From NCBI GenBank assembly GCA_013397075.1, contig VWZS01002669.1:4002217-4066216 (forward strand): a stretch of 64,000 nt of DNA. Direction: 5' to 3'. Every line of letters begins with the position of its first letter. Position 1 is the first letter of the stretch. The notes under the pieces were generated by a model. It was not told where the DNA came from. It ran no database searches and saw only the letters and a program-made list of their open reading frames with translations. Source of the stretch: Rhabdornis inornatus. Lineage: Eukaryota; Chordata; Aves; Passeriformes; Rhabdornithidae. Positions 13,301 to 24,073 of the stretch are shown here, one piece after another. Made by a program: the position numbers and the translations under genes.

Positions 13301-16300
13301 AGGATACAATCTGAATTTTGCATATATCATCAGGCAGCTCCACTATGGCCTCAGATCTGCACTGAGCTTCTCTTGGGCTGATTACATTTAATTTCACTGA
13401 AACTAAATTTAATCAAAAGGATATATGCAGGAGCAGGACATTTAGTTTTGACCATCAGATAACAAATAATGTAGATTAATTTAGAACCCAACTTTGTGAC
13501 ATAGGCACCTAATGAAAGACACTTTTTTTTTTTTTGGTGAAGACAATGCAGACATTAATCAGAAACCACAAATCAGGAAGTCCTGGAAATCTATATTTAA
13601 GATATTACTTTTGCAAAGCTTCAAAATATCATTACATAAAATTGTCTTCAAGAGTCTTTAGACACAATGTGTAAAGCTGCAATATAGTCTCTAAAGTATG
13701 AACTACATGGGAAATCATTGTTTCCCCAGAAATTTCAAAGGAAAAATTCCAAGAGTAAAGCTAAAGTACACAATCAAACTCCCTTAAGATGTTTATGCAA
13801 GCTTATTAAGTAAACTACCACACAAACATGGAAAATTCCTATGTGCTCCTCCTATTAAATACTTTCCTGTGTTAATAGTGGGGAATAGCACTCTACAGAG
13901 AAAACATGATTACAAAATCATAAGAAGCTTTTTCTATCTTATATGCATGTCAAGAAACTTGTGAAATTATTTTTAAAAAAGAGATAGCAGCAAAAAGAAA
14001 ATGACACGGTCTTAAGAAGGCAGACTAAAAGAACAAGATAGTCCTGTTAAGAAGATTCTTCAAAATAATTTCCCTCGATGCACACAAATTACAAAATACT
14101 CTTTGACGTTTCTTGATATACCATTTATTTTTACCCTTAATTGATTTTTTACAAAAAAATTTGATAAAATGGGACCTTAAGAAGTAGCGATCATAAGAGT
14201 AATGAATAACGATCCAAGAAAAAGTCCTGTGGACCATTTACATCTCATTTACTTTCAGTAAAAATTTTGCTGTGATGTAGACGGGAAAAATTTCACCTGC
14301 GGTAAATAACTTGTACAATGAACTTAGTCTTTGTCTTTTAAATCTGACACAATCACAAAACAATCCTGCCTTTAGTGAACTAACTCTTTATTCACAAACA
14401 ATACATATGAAAAATACACTCTGTGAGCTGTTTCCTTATCACTTTCAGAAACTTTGCTATTCACCAAGCTGCTCAGCTTAGTTATGAGACATCAATTTTG
14501 TTTCATAATTGGTAGATGAACTTTTTAAGCTTGAGAAAAATGAGTAATGAAAAGTGACTAGTAAATTCCTGACCTGTGCATGTGTAGTATTCTCCAGAGG
14601 CAAATAGGGATTCTCTTTTAGGAGTGAATAAAAATATCTTGGAAGTCAGAAGAAGAGCTAGTCTGTAAAGTTGTTCAGAGAAAATGTCAGCATGGTCTGG
14701 ATTTCCAGATAGTTTGGGGAATATTTAACCACTGTTTGTCTCATGCAGCTTTGTGCCGCATATTCCTCCAGCTGAACTACTCCTAGTTTTTATACCAAGC
14801 AAAACCAATCAAAATGGGAGAGTTTCACACAGAAATGGTGTGAGAGTGGTAGAAACAGACTTAGTCCAGCAGTACTTGGGGTGGGAGCTGTATGATTTTA
14901 AGGTCCCATCCAAAAAAACATTCTTTGACTCTATGGTACTTCACAATGGATCTACATTTATTCTTCTTCTCACCTGTCATACATGGCAACCAGCAGGCTC
15001 AACGTGAATTCAGCAGCTCTTGGATCTACCTGGCCTGGTTTTTCTAACCTTGCTCTTCGGAACAGTTTCGTCAGCATTCTAGAGATTTGCTGCATGTTCA
15101 GAGAAATCCGCTCCTCCCTCTGGCTTTGTTCACTTGATAGGATGTGCTGAATCAGAGAAACGTCAATCAAATCCACTGCGGGAAAATTAAAGAAGAAATT
15201 AATGAGGATCCTTGCCTTTTCATGAATGGAAGTATGACTATTTTTTTATCAGAAATGCCTAGCTAAGACGAATTTGTAAAATGAAGCCTAAAACAGTACA
15301 CCACATAAATAGAAAACCAGTACCTTTGTGAACTGGTACTTCCACATTGACACAGAGCATCAGGTAGATAAACCATATCAGAGCTGGGACCAGACTAAAT
15401 ATATTATAGAAGAGCATCCCCAAAAGAAAGAAATACATCCAAGGCCAACAATCTAGTCATCTTCTCTGTGCCACCCAGAAGACCTCACTTGCAATATTGT
15501 GCATTTTCAGCAACAGACTGTTTCAAATGGGAAATCCAAGAATTCCATGAAATTTAGCTCAATATGGAATTTACATCCAGTAATTTCAAAGTGAGCTAAG
15601 TGACCAGGACTTTGCACAATTCTCTGCTTGCATTAATTTCTCCCTCACTTCAAAGACAGGGAGAATGAATACTAACCAGGAGTTTTCTGGTCTATCATAT
15701 TTCATTTTGCTCTCATTAATTCTTATAGTTCAGTCAATGCATTTTCAATAAGCCATGATTATTTCCAATAAATCAGCTCCTAAGAAACATATTAGAATTT
15801 GACTTTTTATAAGCATAATAATACAGATAAAGATTAATAATTGTCAGTGATGTCTACATAGCAGTGTTGCAGATTGTAAAAATAATTTGATTCACTCATA
15901 ATTTTAGAATTTCACTAATGTATTTCCATTGACATTCAAAAGAAAAAAAATCAATTTGTATATGAAGCACATTTTAAGTGTTCATAATCCATTCTGAAAC
16001 TCTAAGGTAGAAAATGACAGAGCAAAGTAGCACAATAACTCATGGTGACACCAATGCAAATTTTATACAGATTCTCCTCCCTGTAAAAGCACAGGGTTCT
16101 TTTTGGCTACTAACACTGGCAAAGACTTTGTACTGAGCGTAGTTTTAGGGCTGCTCTGTATACGGAGCTCTGAACATCATTGAAGGCCTCTGTGAAAGAA
16201 AACAAACACACATTACAATAGAGTGGGTCATTCAAAACTAACTAAAAATCAAAACAACCAAATTTGGAGTTTTGAGTTGATCAACATTCTGAAGGAAAAT

Positions 16301-18224
16301 TGGGGGGGGGGGGGGGANTTTTTCTTCAAATAACTTTTTGGAGTGAACAGTCTTCTTGTAAACAGTGACATGATCTCCTGTAAAAACAGAATTTAACATA
16401 GAGAGAACATCTGCTTCTTTGGGAATCAAGTTTATTCATAGATCAGAACAAGGGCTATGATGGTTATGCACTGCACATACTTTTAGCCAAGATCATAATG
16501 AAATAATATTTTTTCAGGCAAAAAGGTTTTTTGATCGGAGATGCTTTTCTACAAGGAACAGTTTGTCAGTTTGCACAGCAGGGTTATTGTTTTCAATGCA
16601 CATTATTTCAAGCATTAAACAAATCTTCTGTCAAGATCAACATGTGGGACTCTTGCAGAAGAAGACAAGCCATTTACCAGAGCAAATTACTTTTGACATC
16701 TCTGTTTAGCAAACCCACTCAATCTGCTTGACTAAATCCCATACCCTCATATGATTTCAGTTTATTTCTTTCACATCACCAGAGGATGTTCTTCTGAATT
16801 GAAAGTAAGAGATGCTGACCATGACCTATACTTGATACTTTACGCACATACCTAGAACTTCAAGACCAAAACACAAGGCTTGTTCACTAAACTTCAGAAA
16901 CTAGAAAGAGATTTATCAGTTATCCTTCTGTTTTCAGAGACTCTTTTCTCCCTGTACTTCAGAGAGGAAGAGTTACACACAGTTGGTTAAGGTTAAAGAT
17001 AAGCAATAAATACGTATAAATGAGTAGAAATAACTCACAAAATACTTCACCTGTTCAGTCTGGAAAGGAGCCAATCTGTGTGCAATGGTTTCCAAGAAAT
17101 ACACTAGATTAATATTAATAGTCAGCAAATTATGGGCTCTGCTGGTTCCCAGACACTGTCTAAGCTATAGAAAGATGCCAATAACTGCTATACCATCTGT
17201 TTAGTCCTGCTCTTGTCATACTATGTTTTGTGATATTATTTGGAGATGTAGTGTAGCATGTCATACAATGTGAAAAATGAGTTTTGACTTCCACGCATCA
17301 TCAGTTCTCTTTCCTCAATAAACTGATCCAAAACCCTTTTGAAAGCAGCAGAACAACTCCCACAGTTTTCAGTAGGTTATGGATTAAGTTCCAAATGCTT
17401 ATTTTCAAATACAAATGCTAGAAATATATATACGATTCAACTCAAACACCTTCCATGCACAAGATGATTTTTGAAGTGAAGGGAATCTGTTTTAGTAGCC
17501 ATCTGCTAATTAATTCAAGTCCACCCTTACAGACAAAATGTGGCCTCAAAGTAGGGCATTCTGTGCCTGTCAAGCATAGTTCCAGAATAAACTTGTGAGG
17601 ACACGTAAGTAAAATAGTAAAGTATTTTAGATTTGTTATTGATGAGAGGCTATTTAGGGACATCAAAATCTTTCATTTCTCATAGGAAGGGAGCTTCCCC
17701 TCTGGACAGAAGACCAGAATGTAATCATTCTGCTGTGAGCCAAATTTCACCTCACTTTGTTGAGAAGCTGACAAAGGAGCTCCTACACACATAGAAATGT
17801 GCTGATTCCTGACATCTTCAGTTGGTTACCTGTTATTCTGCATTTTGAGGTGTTTGCTCTGTGGGAGATGAGGGGTCCGCTGAGATTTTGCACTCAAAAA
17901 GGGAGTGTATGGCCCTCCTTCATGCCTATTCCAAAGTACGGAAAAAATTTAGCATTTATTATAAATTAGGGATCATGGCCCTGTGTGCCTGATCATTCCA
18001 TAAGCCATTGTGATAATGGAAAGAAGGTGCCAGGACAGATCCAACGATAAAGGTAGGACATCATAGCAGTGTAATTTGTCATTTACATGCTACAGCACAC
18101 AGATTCTCAAGGTGGATGATTTCATTAAAATTCAGTGGTTTCTGTTCAAAAAGACACAGAAATGCCTTTTGAGAAAAGCTGGAAAAAAATAAGAAAAATT
18201 CTTACCCTGCAAGTCTGGATCCAT
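909..18224 (-). CDS. DYTN: DYTN, dystrotelin (3' end probably outside the window)
   Basis: This gene encodes a dystrophin-superfamily protein of unknown cellular role, related to the cysteine-rich region of dystrophin and dystrobrevin. Eleven coding exons join in frame: 18224-18206, 16189-16115, 15175-14974, 12947-12862, 12300-12212, 11534-11463, 11117-10954, 10094-9983, 7843-7698, 2141-1982 and 1380-909. This gives 532 codons plus one base; mammalian DYTN is about 578 residues, so a short C-terminal exon remains to be placed. The domain order is EF-hand-like helices (about residues 10-180), a ZZ zinc finger with all eight ligands (C224, C227, C239, C242, C248, C251, H261, H265), a coiled coil (about 322-375) and an acidic helix near residue 520. 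The start MDPDLQ resembles the mammalian MDPDKQ; an in-frame ATG seven codons upstream (18245) is an alternative. Identification rests on remembered similarity to mammalian DYTN and its place next to MDH1B. Confidence 0.92.
1982..2141 (-). CDS. DYTN: DYTN coding exon 10, coiled coil
   Basis: It encodes a charged, heptad-like helix beginning YMKKQFNKWKDKMQFLHN and ending LQHMKEEIE. This is the coiled-coil region of the dystrophin family. The acceptor is CTGGTAG and the donor GTATAG. Confidence 0.9.
2142..7697 (-). other. DYTN intron 9, 5.5 kb
   Basis: This is AT-rich intronic sequence without a recognised repeat. It contains one open, splice-flanked segment at 5940-6108 that could be an unconstrained or alternative exon. 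The other open frames are short and show no similarity I recognise. Confidence 0.7.
7698..7843 (-). CDS. DYTN: DYTN coding exon 9
   Basis: It starts MSAKADAKHFLRTIRNNLFQ and continues ERCRRKEAQRM, matching the basic helix after the ZZ finger in mammalian DYTN. The acceptor is CCAATAG and the donor GTGAGT. It ends in phase 2 and joins in frame to 2141-1982. Confidence 0.9.
9983..10094 (-). CDS. DYTN: DYTN coding exon 8, core of ZZ zinc finger
   Basis: It reads YRCLKCLNFDLCQACFF and ends HPVVEHCVQ. It supplies two CxxC pairs and the HxxxH motif, so the zinc-ligand set of the ZZ domain is complete. The acceptor is CTCACAG and the donor GTAGAG. Confidence 0.95.
10954..11117 (-). CDS. DYTN: DYTN coding exon 7, EF-hand end and start of ZZ finger
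   Basis: It encodes the FLSWLRSEPAVLLWLPTCYR stretch, the dystrophin-family L-W-L-P helix, followed by RLSAAEMVSH and the first CxxC pair of the ZZ finger (C224, C227). The donor is GTGTGT and the exon ends in phase 2. Confidence 0.93.
11463..11534 (-). CDS. DYTN: DYTN coding exon 6
   Basis: It has 24 codons reading IPAVVGEGCTLSCVEIAIHD CFHG without a break. This is the link corresponding to the IP...VGE...CF segment of dystrophin-type proteins. The acceptor is GGTGTAG and the donor GTGAGT; phase 0 at both ends. Confidence 0.88.
12212..12300 (-). CDS. DYTN: DYTN coding exon 5
   Basis: It encodes AFFQFYAVPDGKEALITRSA then LRSLLTDLNQ, the next EF-hand-like helix pair. The acceptor is CTTTTCAG and the donor GTAATG. 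Its 89 bp end in phase 0. Confidence 0.9.
12862..12947 (-). CDS. DYTN: DYTN coding exon 4
   Basis: It reads SGTGYVRTRSAAAALISLSG then DTLLAKYR, the EF-hand segment that ends in the family-typical KYR before the donor GTGGGA. The acceptor is CCTAG. The match is clear only once the phase carried from the previous exon is applied. Confidence 0.88.
14974..15175 (-). CDS. DYTN: DYTN coding exon 3
   Basis: It encodes the EF-hand-like region starting DLIDVSLIQHIL and including EKPGQVDPRAAEFTLSLL. The acceptor is CCCGCAG and the donor GTGAGA. The frame is open for 202 bp, ending phase 2. Confidence 0.92.
16115..16189 (-). CDS. DYTN: DYTN coding exon 2
   Basis: It follows a TTTCACAG acceptor and reads EAFNDVQSSVYRAALKLRSV and onward, the first EF-hand-like helix of the dystrophin family. 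The donor is GTTAGT. Its phase (two bases in, one base out) matches both neighbours. Confidence 0.87.
16302..16318. other. 15-base G run and an undetermined base
   Basis: Fifteen consecutive G are followed by A and then N at 16318. The N marks an unresolved base call next to a homopolymer, inside DYTN intron 1. The true length of the run is uncertain. Confidence 0.95.
18206..18224 (-). CDS. DYTN: DYTN coding exon 1
   Basis: It encodes MDPDLQ plus the first base of the next codon, followed by the donor GTAAG. The amino terminus matches the mammalian DYTN start pattern. The ATG at 18245 is in frame with no stop between, so a protein seven residues longer is possible. Confidence 0.8.
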
Positions 18225-18245
18225 TCGAAATTTAGCAGATGGCAT

Positions 18246-21200
18246 TAAGCATTCTATAACAAAACAAAGTGTAAAACCACATATTCTAGACAGAGACATA
18301 TCGAACCATTCAAATTAAACCTTTTAATCTGAACAATTCACTGGATGCATTTCAGAAATTAAATTAAACAGAATTACATTAAACAAAATAGTTTTGGTGC
18401 CACATGCAGAGAAATGCCAGCAAATCACAAGCTCTCTGCTCAGCATAAAATAGGAGTAATTCAAGTAACTGCAAAATTGTAGCAGGGCAAAACCAGTCCT
18501 CAAAACAGTTTTAAGTACAGGAAATGAGATCTTTGTTTTGTTTGCCCAGTGTTTACATGCAGGATTACTACACAGTCCATAGTGTATAATTCCAGGTCAC
18601 AGAGGACATATCTACACCAGATTCTTCCCAAAATTCACTGATTGCAATTACTCAAAAGTATTTTCTAAAATTTTCAAGCAGAACTAAAGTTTTAGGCTGA
18701 GCTGGCATTATTTCTTATTGAGCTGATATAGAAGGGGAAAAGGAAGCTTAACCATGAATCTACTTATTTAGACAACTGTGAAAGCAAAAGTAGTTATGTC
18801 CCTGTAATAATGGAAACCAAATATCTCCCCTCAGGATTTATTTCACTAATGCTCTAAACTACATCATATTTCTAATCACAGAAATATAAATCTGAATTAA
18901 CTGTAGTAACTATCTTTCAGCTAACACTGCAGTTGCAAAACACTAGGTAATAATGGCTCTAAGTCACACAAGATTCCAAAGGCCATCTATATGGCTTATT
19001 GTTCATAACAAAGGGAAAATTTGCTAAAATGAATAAAAATTAGATAGTTGGAAATTATCTAAAACTTAATAAGTTTAGTGTTAAATCTGAACTTAAACAA
19101 ATGTTCAATTCTTACATTTTTTTCAGTGAGAAACATTGATCATTTGTCATAAACATGACGGACTACTCACCAATTATGAAGCATAAACTTTCAATAATCA
19201 AAAATTATTGAGTCTGCCATAAATATGGTTCTCACCATTTTAATTGGTGAATGCTGCAACTTTGTGTTTCAGTCCCTAAATTTCAGTCATAACCTAAATT
19301 TAGATACTTAAAATACTGAGATACAGAATTGCTTTAATAGTCTTTTTCATTCAAGACTATAATGCCACAGTTTTTACTGTAGTCCTTATTTGAAAGAAAT
19401 ACCACTTTTCCACTATTCTATTTTCTTTCTTACTAAGGGTTCTGCAAAACTACAGCTCTGCCCAGCATTTACACAGGCTCATAAGTTTGCCTATAGATAT
19501 ATATTCATATGCAATACGAATGCAAATGTGATACAACTGTTCCTAAAATAGTTGCAGTAGTAGGAGACTCTGCATAGCTTGAAAGAAAAGTTCATGTACA
19601 GAAATCAATGAAATCAGAAGACACAGAGAATGAATTAAACATAAGAGTTTGGTGAAAGCTACATGTAGCAATCTAGAAGGTAGACTTACAACCACATAGC
19701 TTGACTCCTTTATTTTCTCATTCCAGAGGTACTTAAAACAAAGAAAGTGAATGGGATGAATATAAAAATATACAGGTTAAACTCACTTAAATTAGAACTC
19801 ATTAGAATTTGCTCACTCCAGTAAGAACAGATCCACTGACTTACTGAGTTATACAGCATGCATAATCTATGAGTGCGTGATACTTACTGTAAGATGACCA
19901 GATCTCGACCCAGTACAGCACAATGTCTAACATTTAAATTACCCATGTGGAAAAACACTCTATAGTCTTGTACTAGGGTATTCATGGTCTCAAAGTTAAC
20001 CATGTGTTTATGTGTTTTACCAAACTGGCCATTATTATACAGCATCGTATCTATGAACTCTCCCTCCAAAATTTTACAAAGACATTATTAATGTATGTAC
20101 AGTGCACACTTTCATATACAAAACTATGTAGAAAGTACAGATCTTGACTGCAGTAGGAGTGCCTGGGTGAAATGAAGAGAATCTACTTTAGTGTTAGCAC
20201 ATGAACACCATGAAAACAGAAGCAGTATCTGCTGCCAATGAAATCTGAAGTAACTTTGCCTATTGATATACTATTTCAGCCTGTGTGTTATATTTCAGTC
20301 ACCTGTGTGCTTTAATAGTGAAAAACACTTAAGAAAACAAACAAAAAGATTAAAATTATGTACAAATGTTCAGGAAATAAATTGCTACAGTTAACAATCC
20401 TGGTCCCATTAAAATGAATACTCTTATGTGCAGAACAAGAAAGGATAACCTTTTTCTTGACTCTTAGTGGAATGTGAAAGAAAAGTAACATTCGATTACT
20501 TATATGTACTTTGTTTGCCTTACAGGTTCTCAGAACATGTACTTCAGCAAATAAAATGCATTTTGAAGCATGCTACATAAATAAAGTACAGAGAAAGACA
20601 AGCCACATGAAGTAAGGCAGAAACCTCCCAGCAGATCAATTGACTTGATCAGAGACTTTTCTTCTTTTGAAACCAGACAACATACGATCAACATCCTAAA
20701 TATGCATAAAAGAACCTACAATTACTTTTGTTTCCTGTGAAGGGTGAAAACATTCTATGTTTTGTTCAAAGGCCAAAATAATTGCCTCCTCTTAAATACA
20801 GTAGCTGCACTTACCTTCCTCTCATTACTTACTAAAGGTCCAGAAGTCAGATGACATTGCCAGAGAAGTCCAGTAGTTTTACAGCACTTAAAAGTTGACT
20901 TCAAGACACAGTTTTAAAGGTCTTGCTTTTAAGTTAAAGCTGCTCACAACAAATGCATAGCAAAGGCCCAGATCAAAGTATCAGGTAATTGTCTAAGCAG
21001 TCAAAACAGAGAACACTAATTAATTAGTAATAAATATCCTGAATTATTAAAGATAAAACTTCTTTGATCTTTTTTCAAAGCTTTTTTTTTTTTCAATAGT
21101 TGGAGTGCAGTATTTCTAAACTGACAGGCCTTTACTAAGCATCTCCCAGTTGCTGAGAAACTGTTGCTATAGAGACTGAAAATGAGGTAGAAACTGACAT

Positions 21201-24015
21201 AGTAATGCAGAAAGCACAGTGTGCTGTAACAAAGAGTTGGGGCACCTATACAAAGAGGAAAAATAGTAAGCCCTAGTGGCAATGTCCTAGAACAAGAATT
21301 GTTCAGTCCAACCACAAAGCTCTTCAGTACACTCAAATGCTAGGGTTTATGAGGAATCTATATATAACATTTGTAAGACATATACAACTTAAAGCCCTTT
21401 TCCATAAATTTTTCAACGGTTATCGTAACACCCAGGTAGTAGGAGTCATCAGTACTGTGAATATCCTGTATACATAACATGACTTAGAGACTTGTGAAAA
21501 TATGTGTCCCAGAAATTGCTTATTACTTATAGAAAACCCAAACTTACTGATGACTAAGTCAATTGCTGTTTTACAACTGTAACCAACTTTGAATATGTTA
21601 CCATATTTTAGCTTTCCTATTATATTTTCTTTCTTTTTCTCCTAAACAAAAAAAGCTTTTCCATTCACTTATGCTTCCATGATGAAAGACCTAAATTTTC
21701 CTGCAGACCACTAGACATATCCAGTTAGCATAATTTAGGATACATGAGACATCCCAAATAGCTTATTCTTTCTGCTCCCAGCCTCTGAGAAGAGAGGTTT
21801 TCAGCTGGTGGTTGAGAAGTCAGATAAGCCTACATATATATTGCAGGAAGAGTTATTTTCCCTCTCATTAACAGCTGTGCAGCATTGGTGCTTGAACTAT
21901 CTCCACAGGCAGAATAAAAGAATTCAAAGAGTAAGATTGCTAAAGCCTATTCATATAGAAAAAGCCCAAATGTAAATACACATTAGAGAAGCTAACTTTT
22001 CTACCTTGGAGAAGGAATTATAGAAAAAACAGGTCGTTTGTAGAGACTACTGGTAGCATCCTTCCCTGCTATTTTTTCCTGAGACATCTGCCTCCAGATG
22101 CTCCTCAGAAACTCAGCCAATCTTCCGTGCATACTCTACTGGAAACTAATTCCCTTGACACCACTTCCTCATGAAATAAATGGCTCCTAACCCCTCTCTT
22201 CAAGACTTTACAATACCTACCTCTACAATTTCCATGTGAACTCTTCCACGATGATACTTAGAGTATCTCAGTTCCTCTGAATGTTTCTTCTCCCCTATAC
22301 ACTTTACATAAAACCCCACATTCTTCCAGGTCCCTTGTGATACCCCAGCTGAGCTCCTCTTTTTAAGACCAGTGACACATCCCTCCTAGTCCTGTCCTAA
22401 CCAGCCAGCAACTTCTCTTGGTTTCCTCAAGAAGTCTACCCCTGTTCAGAGCTTGAACCTCCATATGAACAGACATAATGAATTTATTGCAACTATATGG
22501 AACTGATTCAAAGAACAGGAAGCTTTCTATTTTGTTTTAAACATATCTGACAAAAAATTAGCAAGTACAGTAACATTTCATTAACACAGTCTCCATCATT
22601 TAAGACACCAAAGATGCAAGTAAAAGTGGTTCCTCAACAATTCTGTTTAAACAAGAAATTAATTATGCATGACTTAAAACACGAGAGTACACTCTTGAAA
22701 CTCATGAAATAAATAAGAAAAACATGGAAACAAAGATGAACTTGTCACTAAGTAGATGTATAGACATATTTTTGTGTTTAAAATCAATTTTGCCTAAGAA
22801 GATACTTTATTACAAAAGTACTGTCTTTCGGTACCTTTAAAAAAATATTTGGAATTATAAAACTTCTACTCTGTATGTGACAGTCCTGCTCCAAATTTTC
22901 ATATGAACATTACAGGCATTAAACCATGTTTTTGCAATAGTTTATTGGTCTGAAGAAATAAGTGGTTGGATACAAATGAAATCCTAGACTCATTAAAATC
23001 AGTAGGAATTTTACTTGGGTCTAGAGGTTAAAAATGCTACATTCACACTGGTTTTGAAATATTTTTCCACCTAAAGATTTCCCGGAGTTTTTTTAATGAG
23101 GAAAATACTGCAAAAATTACAGCAATGCTTAGACTTTCTTTCCAGTTTGCTCTTCTGAGCAATGGAAACCTCATTTTAATACGGGAAATTCCAGCATTTT
23201 CTCTTCCAGACAACTCTAGCTAAAGTGACCCAGTAGGCAAGGTTTCCATTTCTGTAAAAAAAAAGCAAAAGCATAAGCTATTTTTATTAGCCTCCTAAAA
23301 CACTTCCACACGCAAGGAGATAAAGCAGGGCACTTTGGGAATATTTGAACACCTGATACTGACGTCACAAGAGAAGGTCACAACTAAGCATATCACTGCT
23401 AGCAGTGGGAAGGCCTCTGCTTAGCATTTAATGCTGACACAAGAGGAACGGGACAGCTCCACAAGACAGCAGTGCCATAAAAGTAGAGAGTAGACAGGGA
23501 AGGACACTCTTACCTAATTGGGAATTCCTGTCTGGGTTAAACAAGGCCATGATTAGCCAAAAATTAAATTCTGCATTCATCAAGAATATCTTATTGTGTC
23601 TGTAGTCCTTTCCCAAGAAACCAGCATGGAAAACCAAAAGGCTTTGTGCTCAGTAGAAGCTCTGGGCATCTAACTTCAAATAGTTTCCCCATTCTTCAGC
23701 CTGTCCTTAACAGAGAAGAACAGCTTATAGAACAGAAAGGATTGATATAAAAGTACTGGAAAGAATCTGAAGGAAGTGAGAAAGAAAGCAAATGAAGGAA
23801 AAGGTCTGTAGGAATGAAAATTTGAAAGAAATGGCGAGAACATGGGAAAAGTGCAGGAATTTCACAATCCGAAAACAGAGAAAAAGTGAAAAAACAAAAC
23901 CAAAACATGTTTTAGTGTTCATCTGTTCTTATTTTGATGAATGAGGACAGAGAACTTGAAAAGCAAATTAAATAGAAAAGGCAATAGAGAAAGACTTGGG
24001 AGAAGATGTGGAGTT
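18246..24015. other. DYTN-MDH1B intergenic region, no gene seen
   Basis: This 5.8 kb lies between the DYTN start codon and the MDH1B stop codon. It should hold the DYTN promoter and 5' UTR, but no CpG island or clear core promoter is visible. A pyrimidine-rich tract lies at about 22050-22470. A minus-strand AATAAA at 23283-23288 could end a long MDH1B transcript. The open frames are short and unrecognised. Confidence 0.6.
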
Positions 24016-24016
24016 T

Positions 24017-24073
24017 TTATTCGGCTTCATATGGATGCATTTCGTTTATTTCCTTTAGTGCAACGAGCTTTTC
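24017..24073 (-). CDS. MDH1B: MDH1B coding exon 9, with stop
   Basis: It encodes EKLVALKEINEMHPYEAE followed by TAA. The acceptor is CATTTAG. The opening EKLVAL matches mammalian MDH1B, but the tail is about 45 residues shorter. The stop codon lies within a minus-strand AATAAA (24016-24021). Confidence 0.9.
   Translation of the reverse strand, partial: EKLVALKEINEMHPYEAE

Noticed and set aside
21016..21336. 106-codon minus-strand frame between DYTN and MDH1B
   Set aside because: The translation is low-complexity hydrophobic sequence with a lysine run from a poly-T tract, and no similarity was recognised.
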